Positions 31,498 to 41,242 of a stretch of 64,000 bases of DNA are shown piece after piece (the stretch's first letter is position 1; each line of letters opens with the position of its first letter). The DNA lies in the NCBI RefSeq assembly GCF_003612015.1, contig NZ_RARB01000001.1, positions 186,001 to 250,000 of the forward strand, written 5' to 3'. This DNA comes from Pantoea piersonii. Its GTDB lineage: Bacteria > Pseudomonadota > Gammaproteobacteria > Enterobacterales > Enterobacteriaceae. The position numbers were made by a program, and so were the translations under genes. Below the pieces are notes generated by a model that saw only the letters and a list, made by a program, of their open reading frames with translations, was not told the DNA's origin and ran no database searches.

Positions 31498-31959
31498 ATG
31501 TTAGATAAAACTGACCGCCATTTACTGGATCTGCTACAGCGGGACTGCACGCTGTCGCTGCAGGCGCTGGCGGACGCCGTCAACCTCACCACCACGCCGT
31601 GCTGGAAGCGACTGAAAAAGCTGGAGGATGACGGTATTATCCGCGCGCGCGTCGCGCTGCTGGATGCGGAGAAGCTCGGCCTGTCGCTGACGGCCTTTAT
31701 GTTTGTAAAAACGCAGCAGCACAGCCGCGAATGGTATCAGCGCTTCGTCACGGCGGTGCAGGAGATGCCTGAAGTGCTGGCGTTCTACCGTACGGCGGGC
31801 GAATACGACTACCTGCTGCGTATTCAGGTGGCGGATATGAAACGTTACGACGAATTTTACAAGCGTCTGGTTAACAGCGTGCCGGGCCTGATTGACGTCA
31901 CCTCCAGCTTCGCCATGGAGGAGATTAAATACACCACGGCGTTACCCGTTGCCCCCTGA
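31498..31959 (+). CDS. decR: Lrp/AsnC-family cysteine-responsive regulator DecR/CcdR (YbaO)
   Basis: A feast/famine regulator; E. coli DecR (YbaO) activates cysteine detoxification, and the Pantoea ananatis counterpart CcdR activates cdsH. The 153-residue product starts [20 protein letters not shown]. The N-terminal winged helix-turn-helix includes [20 protein letters not shown]; the C-terminal RAM ligand-binding domain covers about residues 65-145, with [20 protein letters not shown]. An upstream ATG would add 10 residues; the chosen one has a GGAGAGG ribosome-binding site. It is divergent from cdsH and followed closely by mdlA. Confidence 0.93.
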   Translation: MLDKTDRHLLDLLQRDCTLSLQALADAVNLTTTPCWKRLKKLEDDGIIRARVALLDAEKLGLSLTAFMFVKTQQHSREWYQRFVTAVQEMPEVLAFYRTAGEYDYLLRIQVADMKRYDEFYKRLVNSVPGLIDVTSSFAMEEIKYTTALPVAP

Positions 31960-31982
31960 GGCAAAAGAAAGAGAAGAGCGTA

Positions 31983-33758
31983 GTGCGATTATTCAGCCAG
32001 TTAAGTTGGTATTTTATTCGCGAGTGGCGACGCTATCTGGGCGCGGTCACTCTTCTGATTATCATCGCTATCCTGCAGCTGCTGCCGCCGCATCTGGTAG
32101 GCGTTATCGTCGATGGCGTTACGCATAGCAGCATGAGCGCGCGCACCATTATGATGTGGATCGGCGTGATGCTGGTTACCGCCGTGGCGACCTATCTGCT
32201 GCGCTATGTCTGGCGCGTGCTGTTGTTCGGCGCCTCCTATCAGCTTGCCGTCGAACTGCGCGAAGATTTTTACCGTCAGCTCAGCCGCCAGCACCCGGCT
32301 TTTTATCTGCGCCATCGCACCGGCGATCTTATCGCGCGCGCCACTAATGATGTGGATCGCGTGGTATTCGCCGCCGGCGAAGGGGTGCTGACGCTGGTGG
32401 ATTCGCTGGTAATGGGCTGCGTGGTGCTGCTGGTGATGAGCCTGCAGATTAGCTGGCAGCTGACGCTGCTGTCGCTGGTGCCGATGCCGATCATGGCGCT
32501 GTTTATCCATCGTTACGGCAACCAGCTGCACGACCGTTTTAAGCTGGCGCAGGCGGCCTTTTCCAGCCTTAACGATCAGACGCAGGAGAGCCTGACCAGC
32601 ATCCGTATGATTAAGGCTTTTGGCCTGGAGTCGCACCAGTCCGAGCAGTTTTCCGCGATTGCCCGCGATACCGGCGAGAAAAACCTGCGCGTGGCGCGCG
32701 TCGACGCCCGCTTCGACCCTACGATCTATATCGCAATCGGCTTCTCGAACCTGCTGGCGATCGGCGGCGGCAGCTGGATGGTATGGCACGATCGGCTGAC
32801 GCTTGGTCAGCTTACCAGCTTTGTTATGTATCTTGGCCTGATGATCTGGCCGATGCTGGCGCTGGCGTGGATGTTCAATATCGTCGAGCGCGGCAGCGCC
32901 GCCTGGAGCCGCATCGGCGCGCTGCTGGCGGAAGCGCCCGCGGTGGAAGATGGCGAGCAGGTTCCGCCTGCGAACCCTGGCGTACTAAAGGCGGCGATCC
33001 GCGAGTTTCGCTATCCGGCCAGCGTCGCGCCGGTGCTGCGCAACCTCAGCTTTGAGCTGAAGCCTGGCCAGATGCTCGGCCTGTGCGGCCCGACCGGCAG
33101 CGGAAAAAGCACGCTGCTCAGCCTGTTGCAACGCCATTTCGATATTGAACAGGGTGAGATCCGCTATCACAACATTCCGCTGCCGCAGCTGCGCATCGAT
33201 AGCTGGCGCAGCCGCCTGGCGGTGGTCAGCCAGACGCCGTTCCTCTTCTCTGACAGCGTGGCGAGCAATATCGCGCTGGGCAGGCCCGACGCCAGTCAGG
33301 AAGAGATCGAGCGCGCAGCGCAGCTGGCCTGCGTGCACGAGGATATTTTGCGTCTGCCGCAGGGGTATGACACTGAAGTGGGCGAGCGCGGCGTAATGCT
33401 TTCCGGCGGCCAGAAGCAGCGTATCTCTATTGCGCGCGCGCTGTTGCTCGACGCGGAGATCCTGATCCTCGACGATGCCCTGTCGGCGGTCGATGGCCGC
33501 ACCGAACATGACATCCTGCATAACCTGCGCCGCTGGGGACAGGGCCGCACCCTGATCATCAGCGCGCATCGTCTGTCGGCGCTGGCGGAGGCGAGCGAAA
33601 TTCTGGTGCTGCAACAGGGCGTGGTCGCCCAGCGCGGGGATCACGATGCGCTGGCGGCGCAGCCGGGATGGTATCGCGATATGTATCGCTATCAGCAGCT
33701 TGAGGCGGCGCTGGATGAGGATGAATCAGCAAAAGGAGCGCCCGATGGCGAAGTCTAA
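31983..33758 (+). CDS. mdlA: ABC exporter half-transporter MdlA
   Basis: One half of a heterodimeric multidrug-resistance-like ABC exporter, with MdlB as partner. The 591-residue product starts at a GTG 23 bases after decR, with an AGAAGAG ribosome-binding site. The membrane domain spans about residues 1-310. The nucleotide-binding domain has Walker [10 protein letters not shown], the signature MLSGGQKQR, Walker [13 protein letters not shown] and the switch histidine in ISAHRLSAL. The residue after Walker B is Asp instead of the catalytic Glu, so this half probably hydrolyses ATP poorly. The substrate is unknown. Confidence 0.95.
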   Translation: MRLFSQLSWYFIREWRRYLGAVTLLIIIAILQLLPPHLVGVIVDGVTHSSMSARTIMMWIGVMLVTAVATYLLRYVWRVLLFGASYQLAVELREDFYRQLSRQHPAFYLRHRTGDLIARATNDVDRVVFAAGEGVLTLVDSLVMGCVVLLVMSLQISWQLTLLSLVPMPIMALFIHRYGNQLHDRFKLAQAAFSSLNDQTQESLTSIRMIKAFGLESHQSEQFSAIARDTGEKNLRVARVDARFDPTIYIAIGFSNLLAIGGGSWMVWHDRLTLGQLTSFVMYLGLMIWPMLALAWMFNIVERGSAAWSRIGALLAEAPAVEDGEQVPPANPGVLKAAIREFRYPASVAPVLRNLSFELKPGQMLGLCGPTGSGKSTLLSLLQRHFDIEQGEIRYHNIPLPQLRIDSWRSRLAVVSQTPFLFSDSVASNIALGRPDASQEEIERAAQLACVHEDILRLPQGYDTEVGERGVMLSGGQKQRISIARALLLDAEILILDDALSAVDGRTEHDILHNLRRWGQGRTLIISAHRLSALAEASEILVLQQGVVAQRGDHDALAAQPGWYRDMYRYQQLEAALDEDESAKGAPDGEV

Positions 33759-35520
33759 ACGCTTATGGCCGACGCTGAAGCGGCTGCTCGCCTATGGCAA
33801 ACCATGGCGCCGGTCGCTGGGCCTCGCGGTCGGCATGCTCTGGATCGCCGCCGCGGCCGAGGTGACCGGACCTGTGCTGGTCAGCTATTTTATCGACAAC
33901 CTGGTGGCGAAACACCGGATGCCCTGGGGCATCGTCGCCGGGCTGGTAGTGAGCTTTATTTTGCTGCAGCTGCTGGCGGCGGGACTGCACTATTTTCAGG
34001 CTTTGCTGTTTAACCGCGCGGCGATCGGCGTGGTGCAGCGGCTGCGCAGCGACGTTATGGACGCGGCGCTGCGTCAGCCGCTCAGCGCCTTCGATACCCA
34101 GCCGGTCGGGCAGATTATTTCACGCGTTACCAACGACACCGAGGTGATTAAAGATCTCTACGTCACGGTGGTGGCGACAGTGTTGCGCGGCGCGGCGCTG
34201 ATCGGCGCGATGATGGTGGCGATGTTCAGCCTTGACTGGCGCATGGCGCTGGTGGCGATGGTGATCTTTCCGCTGGTGCTGACGGTGATGTTGATTTATC
34301 AGCGCTACAGCACGCCGATTGCGCGCCGCGTACGCAGCTATCTGGCGGATATCAACAACGGTTTTAACGAAGTGATCAACGGCATGAGCGTGATCCAACA
34401 GTTTCGTCAGCAGGCGCGCTTCGGCGAGCGTATGAACGAAGCCAGTCGTTCGCACTATCTGGCGCGTATGCAGACGCTGCGGCTGGACGGTTTTCTGCTG
34501 CGCCCGCTGCTTAGCCTCTTTTCCGCGCTGATCCTTTGCGGTCTGCTGATGCTGTTCAGCTTCTCCTCGCCGGGCATATTTGAGGTCGGCGTGCTCTATG
34601 CCTTTATCACCTACCTTGGTCGTCTCAACGAACCGCTGATCGAACTGACGACGCAGCAGTCGATGCTGCAGCAGGCGATGGTGTCGGGCGAACGCATTTT
34701 CGAGCTGATGGACGCGACGCAGCAGCATTACGGCGATGACGATCGCCCGCTGAGTTCAGGACGTATCTCGCTGCGTCACCTGAGCTTCGCCTATCGCGGC
34801 GATCGTGACGTGCTGAGCGATATCAATCTTGACGTGCCAGCGCGCAGTTTCGTCGCGCTGGTAGGGCATACCGGCAGCGGAAAAAGCACCCTCGCCAGCC
34901 TTTTAATGGGCTATTACCCGGCGACACGCGGCGAAATAAGGCTGGACGATCGTCCCGTCAGCCAGCTCAGCCATCGGACTCTGCGTCGCGGCATTGCCAT
35001 GGTGCAGCAGGATCCTGTGGTGCTGGCGGACAGTTTGCTGGCTAACGTGCGCCTCGGCCGCGATATCAGTGAAGAGGCGGTCTGGCAGGTACTGGAACAG
35101 GTGCAGCTCGCCTCGCTGGCGCGCGATATGCCTGACGGCATTCATACGCGTTTAGGCGAGCAGGGGAACAATCTGTCGGTGGGACAGAAGCAACTGCTGG
35201 CGCTGGCGCGCGTGCTGGTAGAGATGCCGCAGATCCTCATCCTCGACGAGGCGACCGCCAATATCGACTCCGGCACCGAACAGGCGATTCAGCAGACCCT
35301 GCGCGCGTTGCGTCAGCACACCACGCTGGTGGTCATCGCCCATCGTCTGTCGACCATTACCGAGGCCGATACCATTCTGGTGCTGCATCGCGGTCAGGTG
35401 GTGGAGCAGGGCGATCACGCCGGGCTGCTGGCGCGTCAGGGGCGATACTGGCAAATGTATCAGCTGCAGCAGGCGGGCGATGAACTGGTGTCGGGCACAG
35501 CCGTCGCCTCCGTCGAGTAA
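33745..35520 (+). CDS. mdlB: ABC exporter half-transporter MdlB
   Basis: The partner of MdlA, overlapping its end by 14 bases, so translation is coupled. The 591-residue product starts [19 protein letters not shown] after an AAAGGAGCG ribosome-binding site. It has a six-helix membrane domain and a nucleotide-binding domain with Walker [10 protein letters not shown], signature NLSVGQKQL and Walker [14 protein letters not shown]. It keeps the catalytic Glu, so together with the degenerate MdlA site this forms an asymmetric exporter like other type IV heterodimers. The signature motif has Val for the usual Gly (LSVGQ). Confidence 0.95.
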   Translation: MAKSKRLWPTLKRLLAYGKPWRRSLGLAVGMLWIAAAAEVTGPVLVSYFIDNLVAKHRMPWGIVAGLVVSFILLQLLAAGLHYFQALLFNRAAIGVVQRLRSDVMDAALRQPLSAFDTQPVGQIISRVTNDTEVIKDLYVTVVATVLRGAALIGAMMVAMFSLDWRMALVAMVIFPLVLTVMLIYQRYSTPIARRVRSYLADINNGFNEVINGMSVIQQFRQQARFGERMNEASRSHYLARMQTLRLDGFLLRPLLSLFSALILCGLLMLFSFSSPGIFEVGVLYAFITYLGRLNEPLIELTTQQSMLQQAMVSGERIFELMDATQQHYGDDDRPLSSGRISLRHLSFAYRGDRDVLSDINLDVPARSFVALVGHTGSGKSTLASLLMGYYPATRGEIRLDDRPVSQLSHRTLRRGIAMVQQDPVVLADSLLANVRLGRDISEEAVWQVLEQVQLASLARDMPDGIHTRLGEQGNNLSVGQKQLLALARVLVEMPQILILDEATANIDSGTEQAIQQTLRALRQHTTLVVIAHRLSTITEADTILVLHRGQVVEQGDHAGLLARQGRYWQMYQLQQAGDELVSGTAVASVE

Positions 35521-35562
35521 ATTGCACCTTTTTTGCGCGCATTTATCAGAATGTTCCGTATC

Positions 35563-35603
35563 GCTGCACTTCTTTGAGGCCCGAAGCACCAAAGAAGTGC
35601 AGC
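35563..35603. promoter_or_regulatory. Long inverted repeat containing an NtrC-type site upstream of glnK
   Basis: A perfect 14-bp inverted repeat (GCTGCACTTCTTTG with its complement) encloses 13 bases. Its right arm completes GCACC-N5-AGTGC (35586-35600), an exact match to the NtrC consensus GCACY-N5-RGTGC. The left arm holds a half-site. The full site is about 115 bases upstream of the sigma-54 -24 element, a typical enhancer distance. Confidence 0.7.
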
Positions 35604-35707
35604 CCTGTCGTTATCTCGTTTCGCTTTTCTCTCCCGGTCCTTTTTTCCTGCCACGTTAAGCCATACTGCGCTGCATTCAGGGCGCACCGCGCACGCTTTT
35701 TCATTCC

Positions 35708-35723
35708 TGGCACAGCCTTTGCT
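35708..35723 (+). promoter_or_regulatory. Sigma-54 promoter of glnK-amtB
   Basis: TGGCAC-N5-TTGCT matches the RpoN consensus TGGCAC-N5-TTGCW exactly. It lies 55 bases before the glnK start and implies NtrC-activated expression under nitrogen limitation. Confidence 0.93.
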
Positions 35724-35777
35724 TCTGTCTCTGCACGTCTGAGGCGACTCACTTGTCTACTACCCGGAGGGGATGTA

Positions 35778-36116
35778 ATGAAGCTGGTTACCGTAGTCAT
35801 CAAACCATTCAAACTGGAGGATGTGCGCGAAGCGCTCTCCTCTATCGGCATTCAGGGGCTGACCGTTTCTGAGGTTAAAGGATTTGGCCGTCAGAAAGGC
35901 CATGCAGAGCTCTATCGCGGCGCTGAATACAGCGTGAACTTTCTGCCCAAGGTCAAGATTGATGTCGCTATTGCCGACGACCAGCTCGACGAAGTGGTGG
36001 ATGTGATCAGCAAGGCGGCTTACACCGGCAAGATCGGTGACGGCAAAATTTTTGTCGCTGAGCTTCAGCGCGTTATTCGTATTCGCACCGGTGAAACCGA
36101 CGAAGCAGCGCTCTGA
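35778..36116 (+). CDS. glnK: Nitrogen regulatory protein PII (GlnK)
   Basis: A trimeric PII signal protein that binds ATP/ADP and 2-oxoglutarate, is uridylylated by GlnD, and plugs the AmtB channel when ammonium is plentiful. The 112-residue product starts MKLVTVVIKPFKLEDVREAL after a GGAGGGG ribosome-binding site. The T-loop GFGRQKGHAELYRGAEYSV contains the uridylylation site Tyr51, and the C-terminal PII signature GKIGDGKIFV is intact. It is the first gene of glnK-amtB under a sigma-54 promoter. Confidence 0.98.
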   Translation: MKLVTVVIKPFKLEDVREALSSIGIQGLTVSEVKGFGRQKGHAELYRGAEYSVNFLPKVKIDVAIADDQLDEVVDVISKAAYTGKIGDGKIFVAELQRVIRIRTGETDEAAL

Positions 36117-36149
36117 TTTCGGCTACGTAATCTGATGGGATGGAAAAAA

Positions 36150-37442
36150 ATGAATAAAGCACTGACCTTGTTGGGCCTCATCAGCCTGGCCCTGTTACCC
36201 TCGCTGGCGATGGCTGCGCCCGCGCCGGCGGTTGCGGATAAGGCCGACAACGCATTTATGATGATTTGCACCGCACTGGTGCTGTTTATGACGGTTCCAG
36301 GGATCGCACTCTTTTACGGCGGCCTGATCCGCGGCAAAAACGTTCTCTCTATGCTGACGCAGGTCGCGGTGACCTTTGCGTTAGTCTGCGTGCTGTGGAT
36401 TGTGTATGGCTATTCGCTGGCGTTCAGCGAAGGCAACGCCTTTTTCGGCAGCTTCCAGTGGGCGATGCTGAAAAACATCGAGCTGAAGGCGGTGATGGGC
36501 ACCTTCTATCAGTATATCCACGTCGCATTCCAGGCGTCGTTCGCCTGTATTACCGTGGGGCTGATCGTCGGCGCTATCGCCGAGCGTATTCGCTTCTCCG
36601 CCGTGCTGATTTTTGTCGGCGTCTGGGTCACTCTGGCTTATCTGCCGATTGCACATATGGTCTGGGCGGGCGGTTTCCTGGCGCAGGATGGCGCGCTGGA
36701 CTTCGCAGGCGGTACGGTCGTGCATATTAACGCCGCTATTGCCGGACTGGTGGGCGCCTATCTGGTAGGCAAGCGCGCGGGCTTCGGCAAAGAGGCGTTT
36801 AAACCGCATAACCTGCCGATGGTCTTCACCGGTACGGCGATCCTTTACGTGGGCTGGTTTGGCTTTAACGCCGGTTCGGCCTCTGCCGCTAACGAGATCG
36901 CCGCGCTGGCTTTTCTGAACACCGTAGTAGCGACCGCAGGCGCGGTGCTCTCCTGGACCTTCGGCGAGTGGGCCGTACGCGGCAAACCGTCGCTGCTGGG
37001 CGCCTGTTCAGGTTTTATCGCCGGTCTGGTCGCCATTACCCCAGCCTGTGGCTATGTAGGCGTCGGCGGGGCGTTGATTATCGGCCTGGTGGGCGGTCTG
37101 GCTGGGCTGTGGGGCGTAACCTCGCTGAAGAAAATGCTGCGCGTGGACGATCCCTGTGACGTCTTCGGCGTGCACGGCGTGTGCGGCATTATTGGCTGTA
37201 TTCTGACCGGCGTATTCACCTCCTCTTCGCTGGGCGGCGTCGGTTATGCGGAAGGGGTCACCATGGGACATCAGGTATGGGTGCAGCTCTACAGCGTCGC
37301 CATTACTATCGTCTGGTCTGCGGTGGTCGCCTTTATCGGCTTTAAGCTGGCAGATATGATCGTGGGTCTGCGCGTGCCGGAAGAGCAGGAGCGCGAAGGT
37401 CTCGATGTGAACAGCCACGGCGAGAACGCTTACAACCAGTAA
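36150..37442 (+). CDS. amtB: Ammonium transporter AmtB
   Basis: A trimeric inner-membrane ammonium channel. The 430-residue precursor has a cleavable signal (MNKALTLLGLISLALLPSLA, cut near AMAAP) and 11 membrane helices. The pore twin histidines lie in GGTVVHINAAIAGLVG (His168-equivalent) and DVFGVHGVCGIIG (His318-equivalent). The periplasmic Phe gate is in YIHVAFQASFACITVG, where E. coli has Gly instead of the Ala after FQ. The C-terminal tail ends ERE-GLDVNSHGENAYNQ, the GlnK-contacting end. An ATG five codons upstream is possible, but the chosen start gives a normal signal peptide. Confidence 0.97.
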   Translation: MNKALTLLGLISLALLPSLAMAAPAPAVADKADNAFMMICTALVLFMTVPGIALFYGGLIRGKNVLSMLTQVAVTFALVCVLWIVYGYSLAFSEGNAFFGSFQWAMLKNIELKAVMGTFYQYIHVAFQASFACITVGLIVGAIAERIRFSAVLIFVGVWVTLAYLPIAHMVWAGGFLAQDGALDFAGGTVVHINAAIAGLVGAYLVGKRAGFGKEAFKPHNLPMVFTGTAILYVGWFGFNAGSASAANEIAALAFLNTVVATAGAVLSWTFGEWAVRGKPSLLGACSGFIAGLVAITPACGYVGVGGALIIGLVGGLAGLWGVTSLKKMLRVDDPCDVFGVHGVCGIIGCILTGVFTSSSLGGVGYAEGVTMGHQVWVQLYSVAITIVWSAVVAFIGFKLADMIVGLRVPEEQEREGLDVNSHGENAYNQ

Positions 37443-37485
37443 GCCGGGGCAAAGAAGAGCAGTGCACAACCTACTATAACGCGAC

Positions 37486-37514
37486 AAGGGGCGACTATTC
37501 GCCCCTTATTTTTT
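37486..37514 (+). terminator. Terminator of glnK-amtB
   Basis: AAGGGGCGA pairs with TCGCCCCTT across a four-base loop, followed by ATTTTTT. Confidence 0.88.
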
Positions 37515-37560
37515 GCCCGTCGCCGGGCCAGCCCGCTGCGTTTTTCAGCGCCCGGATAAG

Positions 37561-38424
37561 TTATTCGCTGCGCTGGCGCATCACCCCTTCCTGCACGGTG
37601 GAGGCGACCAGCACCCCCTGTTGGTTATAGAACTCGCCGCGCACAAAACCGCGTGCGCCGGAGGCGGAGGTGCTTACCACGCTGTAGAGTAGCCAGTCGC
37701 TGAAGTTAAACGGGCGGTGAAACCACATCGAGTGATCGATAGTGGCGACCTGCATATCTGGCTCAAGGAAGCCCTTGCCGTGCGGCTGAAGCGCCACCGG
37801 CAGGAAATTTAAATCGGAGGCGTAGCCCAGCAGATACTGATGGATGCGCAGATCGCCAGGCAAGCCGCCGTTGGCGCGGATCCAGACCTGGCGCACCGGC
37901 TCGTCGACGCGGCCTTTGAGCGGATTGTGAATCTGTACCGGGCGTATCTCCAGCGGTCGCTCGGCGATGAATTTTTCACGCACCTTTTCCGGCAGCAGAT
38001 GCGCCATCTTTTGCGCCAGATCCTGTTCCGATGCCAGCGTTTCGGGGCCGGGCACCGCAGGCATCTCATTCTGATGCTCGAAACCGCTCTCCGGCGCCTG
38101 GAAAGAGGCGGTCATATAGAATATAGGCTGGCCGTTCTGAATCGCACTGACGCGCCGCGCGCTGAAGCTTTTGCCGTCGCGCAGCGTTTCCACATCGTAA
38201 ATAATGCTTTTCTTGCTGTCGCCCGGTCGTAAGAAGTAGCTGTGGAAAGAGTGAATGATGCGCTCTTCCGGCACCGTCTGTTTCGCCGCGTAGAGCGCCT
38301 GGCCGACGACCTGACCGCCAAAGACCTGACGCAGTCCTAAGTCTTCGCTCTGGCCGCGATAGAGGCCCTCTTCCAGCTTTTCCAGATTTAATAAATTCAG
38401 CAGATTTTCCAGCGCCTGGCTCAT
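37561..38424 (-). CDS. tesB: Acyl-CoA thioesterase II
   Basis: A double-hotdog thioesterase that hydrolyses medium- and long-chain acyl-CoAs in the cytosol. The 287-residue product starts [20 protein letters not shown] and ends [15 protein letters not shown]. The catalytic Asp is in [15 protein letters not shown] (about Asp204), and the C-terminal half has the [18 protein letters not shown] signature of the TesB family. It is convergent with amtB. Confidence 0.97.
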   Translation of the reverse strand: MSQALENLLNLLNLEKLEEGLYRGQSEDLGLRQVFGGQVVGQALYAAKQTVPEERIIHSFHSYFLRPGDSKKSIIYDVETLRDGKSFSARRVSAIQNGQPIFYMTASFQAPESGFEHQNEMPAVPGPETLASEQDLAQKMAHLLPEKVREKFIAERPLEIRPVQIHNPLKGRVDEPVRQVWIRANGGLPGDLRIHQYLLGYASDLNFLPVALQPHGKGFLEPDMQVATIDHSMWFHRPFNFSDWLLYSVVSTSASGARGFVRGEFYNQQGVLVASTVQEGVMRQRSE

Positions 38425-38613
38425 AGTGCAATCCTCACAAAGTTAACCGGCTCAGTGTGAAAGATCCGACCAGTTAACGTCAATCAAAGAGTGCATCAGG
38501 CACCGACAGGAAATATCTGGATTTTATGCCAGGATTAACCCTATAAGGCGAATGAAATCCCAGTCGATAAATTCGCAGCCGATAATCATAGTGATCAGAT
38601 GGAGACGACATCA
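38425..38613. other. Divergent tesB/ybaY intergenic region
   Basis: 189 bases containing the start regions of both divergent genes. No strong promoter pair, hairpin or small gene is apparent. Confidence 0.4.
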
Positions 38614-39171
38614 ATGAAACTCTGGCAAGTGGTAAGTGGTATTACGTTAATTGCAGCCGCCGCAGGTTGTGCCGATCACAGCAAATCTGTACCGGTGCCG
38701 ACGCTGGGCGCAAGCGCAGCAGGACAGCAGGCAGCGATTGCGCAGCCAAACGTGAGCGGTTCAGTCTATATTCGTCAGCGCGTCGCGCTACCGCCTGACG
38801 CGGTGTTGACGGTTACGCTCTCCGATGCGTCAATGGCGAACGCGCCATCGAAAGTGCTTTCGCAGCGCGCCGTACACACGCAGGGCAAGCAGGCGCCGTT
38901 CCATTTCGTGCTGCCGTTTAATCCTGCTGACATTCAGCCCAACGCGCGTATTTTGCTGAGTGCGGCCATCACTATTGACGGCAAGCTGGCGTTTATTACC
39001 GATTCCGTTAAGCCAGTAATTAACCAGGGCGGAACCAAAGCGGAACTGCTGCTGGTGCCGGTACCGCAAACGGCGCTGCCTACACAGCCCGGCGCGGCCA
39101 CTACGGTGCCGTCAACCTCTCCGACGCAGGTGACCCCATCTTCTTCTGTACCTGCGCCGACCAGCCTGTAA
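38614..39171 (+). CDS. ybaY: YbaY family lipoprotein
   Basis: A putative outer-membrane lipoprotein of the YbaY/YscW type (beta-sandwich, pilotin-like fold). The 185-residue precursor starts MKLWQVVSGITLIAAAAGCADH; the lipobox AAGC gives Cys19 with Ala at +2. The domain VSGSVYIRQRVALPPDAVLTVTLSD spans the conserved strand pair. The last 30 residues are a Pro/Thr/Ser-rich low-complexity tail. A GGAGACGAC ribosome-binding site fixes the start. The function is unknown, though relatives assist secretin assembly. Confidence 0.9.
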   Translation: MKLWQVVSGITLIAAAAGCADHSKSVPVPTLGASAAGQQAAIAQPNVSGSVYIRQRVALPPDAVLTVTLSDASMANAPSKVLSQRAVHTQGKQAPFHFVLPFNPADIQPNARILLSAAITIDGKLAFITDSVKPVINQGGTKAELLLVPVPQTALPTQPGAATTVPSTSPTQVTPSSSVPAPTSL

Positions 39172-39203
39172 TCTGATGAGAGCGGGGCGTTATAGCCCCG
39201 CTG

Positions 39204-39515
39204 TCAGGGCCGCCAGCGATACTGTTCCAGCGCGATACGCCCGTCATCGCTTATCTCAATGCCTTCGGCCGCCAGCGCATCGCGCTGTCGTAGCAGATCG
39301 TCGCCCTGTAAAGAAATAGCGCCGTGGCGGTTAATCACGCGATGCCATGGCAGCTGCGTGCCTTGCGGTAAACGACGCAATACGCCGCCCACCTGGCGCG
39401 CAGCGCGTGGAGAACCCGCCAGCCGGGCGATATCGCCATAGGTAGCGACTTTTCCTTGCGGAATAGCGGCGACAATATGCCATATGCGCTGCTGAAAACT
39501 CTCTTGCGGATCCAT
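39204..39515 (-). CDS. atl: DNA base-flipping alkyltransferase-like protein (Atl/YbaZ)
   Basis: An MGMT-like protein that binds O6-alkylguanine in DNA but cannot remove the alkyl group, flagging it for nucleotide excision repair. The 103-residue product starts MDPQESFQQRIWHIVAAIPQ. The active-site motif is PWHR (residues 56-59) in place of the PCHR of true alkyltransferases, the hallmark of ATL proteins. The arginine finger is in SPRAARQVGGVLRR. A longer in-frame start would run toward ffs on the other strand and is not supported. Confidence 0.94.
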   Translation of the reverse strand: MDPQESFQQRIWHIVAAIPQGKVATYGDIARLAGSPRAARQVGGVLRRLPQGTQLPWHRVINRHGAISLQGDDLLRQRDALAAEGIEISDDGRIALEQYRWRP

Positions 39516-39613
39516 AACCTCGTTCCGGTAGGCGTAAAGACCTACTTTAGCATAGCGGCGCGGCGTCAGGCGGCACCCATTGTTCAAGAAAACAACGGTC
39601 ATCCGGACGGCGC

Positions 39614-39642
39614 TTGCAATTGCCGGGGGCTTCCCTGATAAT
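39614..39642 (+). promoter_or_regulatory. Promoter of the 4.5S RNA gene
   Basis: TTGCAA and GATAAT are separated by exactly 17 bases. Initiation about seven bases after the -10 box would give a roughly 24-base 5' leader before the mature RNA, as known for the RNase P-processed E. coli precursor. Confidence 0.75.
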
Positions 39643-39672
39643 GCCCCCGCCTTCGAAAGAGGGCTTATCAAT

Positions 39673-39787
39673 GGAGGCTCTGTTGGTCCTCCCGCAATGC
39701 TAACTTGTGAACTCGGTCAGGTCCGGAAGGAAGCAGCCGCAGCAGGCGACGCGTGTGCCGGGATGTGGCTGGCAGAGCCTCCACCAC
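39673..39787 (+). ncRNA. ffs: 4.5S signal recognition particle RNA
   Basis: The RNA of the bacterial SRP, bound by Ffh. The conserved domain IV is present: GGTCAGGTCCGGAAGG followed by AAGCAGC, containing the GGAA tetraloop and the asymmetric loop. The 5' GGAGGCTCTG pairs with the 3' GCAGAGCCTCC to close the long hairpin. The length of about 115 bases equals the E. coli RNA. Ends are inferred by alignment with E. coli ffs from memory. Confidence 0.95.
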
Positions 39788-39901
39788 TTTCTCCCCTCGA
39801 AAAATCTTCATACGTCTCTTATAACCGCCACTCCATGGCCAGTTACAGATTTATTCAGAAAAAGGGATAGGTTGTAGCAAAGAGAAAGGAAAAACAGTGT
39901 G

Positions 39902-40120
39902 TTAACGCACGAACTTCCATACTGAGCCAGGGACTTTGTCGTAAAGCTTATTCATCGTCAGTTCAGCCAGACGATGATCGGCGGCAGAGTAGAATACCGC
40001 CAGTTCATCATCGGATAATTCATACTTATTCTTTTCAATCACGCGTTCAAGCGTATCGATCGAGCGGCAACGTCTCAGCCGCATCAAATAATCAGTTTTA
40101 GTCAGAGTTTTATCGTTCAT
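39902..40120 (-). CDS. hha: Hemolysin expression-modulating protein Hha
   Basis: A small YmoA-family protein that partners H-NS to silence horizontally acquired and virulence genes. The 72-residue product starts [20 protein letters not shown] and ends [12 protein letters not shown], almost the same as E. coli Hha. It lies downstream of tomB on the same strand with 23 bases between, the known tomB-hha pair. A longer start 20 codons upstream would run into the tomB end and is rejected. Confidence 0.96.
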   Translation of the reverse strand: MNDKTLTKTDYLMRLRRCRSIDTLERVIEKNKYELSDDELAVFYSAADHRLAELTMNKLYDKVPGSVWKFVR

Positions 40121-40143
40121 AAATAAACCGGTCTCATGTTTAC

Positions 40144-40521
40144 CTAAATGGAGTGGCTGGGTTGCTGAAGGTAAGCGCACTCTTCGCTAAAAAGATTAAA
40201 TAAGCGCCGGGCGGAACGCTGCCACCGATTCAGATCTTGCGCATTGATACCGTAATTAGTGAATAACATAAAGGTATCGTCAAGATAGTCGTCGATTTGC
40301 GTTATCAGATCTTCATCTTCAGCATGCTTTATTTTGTAATTCATCGTGAAAGAAGCAATGTGCTCAATCAAATCATTAAGCTGTAAATTGTTCTCTGAAG
40401 TCGGGTCGTTAACCCAGCCGTGATGGCTGTCGGTTAGCGTCGCCATACTTTCATCAAACAGGTTCTCACACAGGAATTTAAGCTGGGCAATATCATGCCG
40501 TTTCGGTGAGTACTCGTCCAT
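40144..40521 (-). CDS. tomB: Hha toxicity modulator TomB
   Basis: TomB counters Hha toxicity and affects biofilm formation; the pair behaves as an oxygen-dependent toxin-antitoxin system in E. coli. The 125-residue acidic protein starts [20 protein letters not shown] after a GGAGGGG ribosome-binding site. It contains the family segments [20 protein letters not shown] and [18 protein letters not shown]. The oxidisable cysteine of the E. coli protein corresponds to the one in [11 protein letters not shown]. Confidence 0.95.
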   Translation of the reverse strand: MDEYSPKRHDIAQLKFLCENLFDESMATLTDSHHGWVNDPTSENNLQLNDLIEHIASFTMNYKIKHAEDEDLITQIDDYLDDTFMLFTNYGINAQDLNRWQRSARRLFNLFSEECAYLQQPSHSI

Positions 40522-40669
40522 CTTTTTCCCCTCCATAGCTTGCACAGATACCGCAATGCGGCGAGTTAAGGTTAAGCGGCCAGGAAGCGATTATGAATAG
40601 CGGTCAGAGCTAGGGTTACATTAAATATAAATCACAATCATTAGTTTTGCTCACCTCAATTACCAAATA

Positions 40670-41023
40670 TTACAATTCGTCAGCGGGTGAGGGTTGCTGG
40701 TTCTCAATCAGCTCAAACTCAAGTCTGCCGGGAAAAACATGAAACAGAACCTGTTCTTCCCTGGTAAAAGTCTCATTTAAATCCAGGCAAGGACTAAATA
40801 TATGTCCATCGAATTGATAAAGCATTTTAAAACGATTGCTGGCTAACTTTTCAACAGACTTTATTTTAAAACTCTCAGGAACTAACTGAGCGTGTGGTGA
40901 ATACCATTGCAGATCGCCTGCCAGGGGTTGCGCTATTTTGGGAATATTCCGTTGGATAAACGCCTTTAATTCTGGGACGTCTGGGTTATCCGGGTTGATA
41001 TTGCTTTCAAGCTGCAGTGACAT
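40670..41023 (-). CDS. Unrecognised 117-residue protein beside tomB
   Basis: I do not recognise this protein. It is 117 residues, acidic, without signal peptide or membrane helix, and looks like a single alpha/beta domain: a helical N-terminus (VPELKAFIQRNIPKIAQPL) followed by strand-rich segments (NRFKMLYQFDGHIF, VLFHVFPGRLEFELIE). Its base composition is more AT-rich than the surrounding genes, as hha-tomB also is, which may mean it belongs to the same H-NS/Hha-affected patch. It lies 148 bases upstream of tomB on the same strand. The reading frame is intact and well delimited, and codon use looks protein-like. Confidence 0.7.
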   Translation of the reverse strand: MSLQLESNINPDNPDVPELKAFIQRNIPKIAQPLAGDLQWYSPHAQLVPESFKIKSVEKLASNRFKMLYQFDGHIFSPCLDLNETFTREEQVLFHVFPGRLEFELIENQQPSPADEL

Positions 41024-41242
41024 AACGTTTACCGGTTCAGTAGAGTGATAAACCGATCATTAGGCTTGTGCAACCTCTTTGCAACTCATCTGTTAACGAC
41101 AAAACCTATTGTTATTATTCGTAAAGCTTTTTTCCTCATTGAATCAGATAAATGGCGGGACGTATCGTCAGGCCGCCAGCGAATACTGATACCTTTTGAA
41201 ACATATTCCTCACGCGCGACAGCAGAAAGATACGATAGAGTA

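Noticed and set aside
39516..39671. Longer N-terminus for atl
   Set aside because: The extension has no similarity to ATL proteins and would lie antisense to the ffs promoter region.
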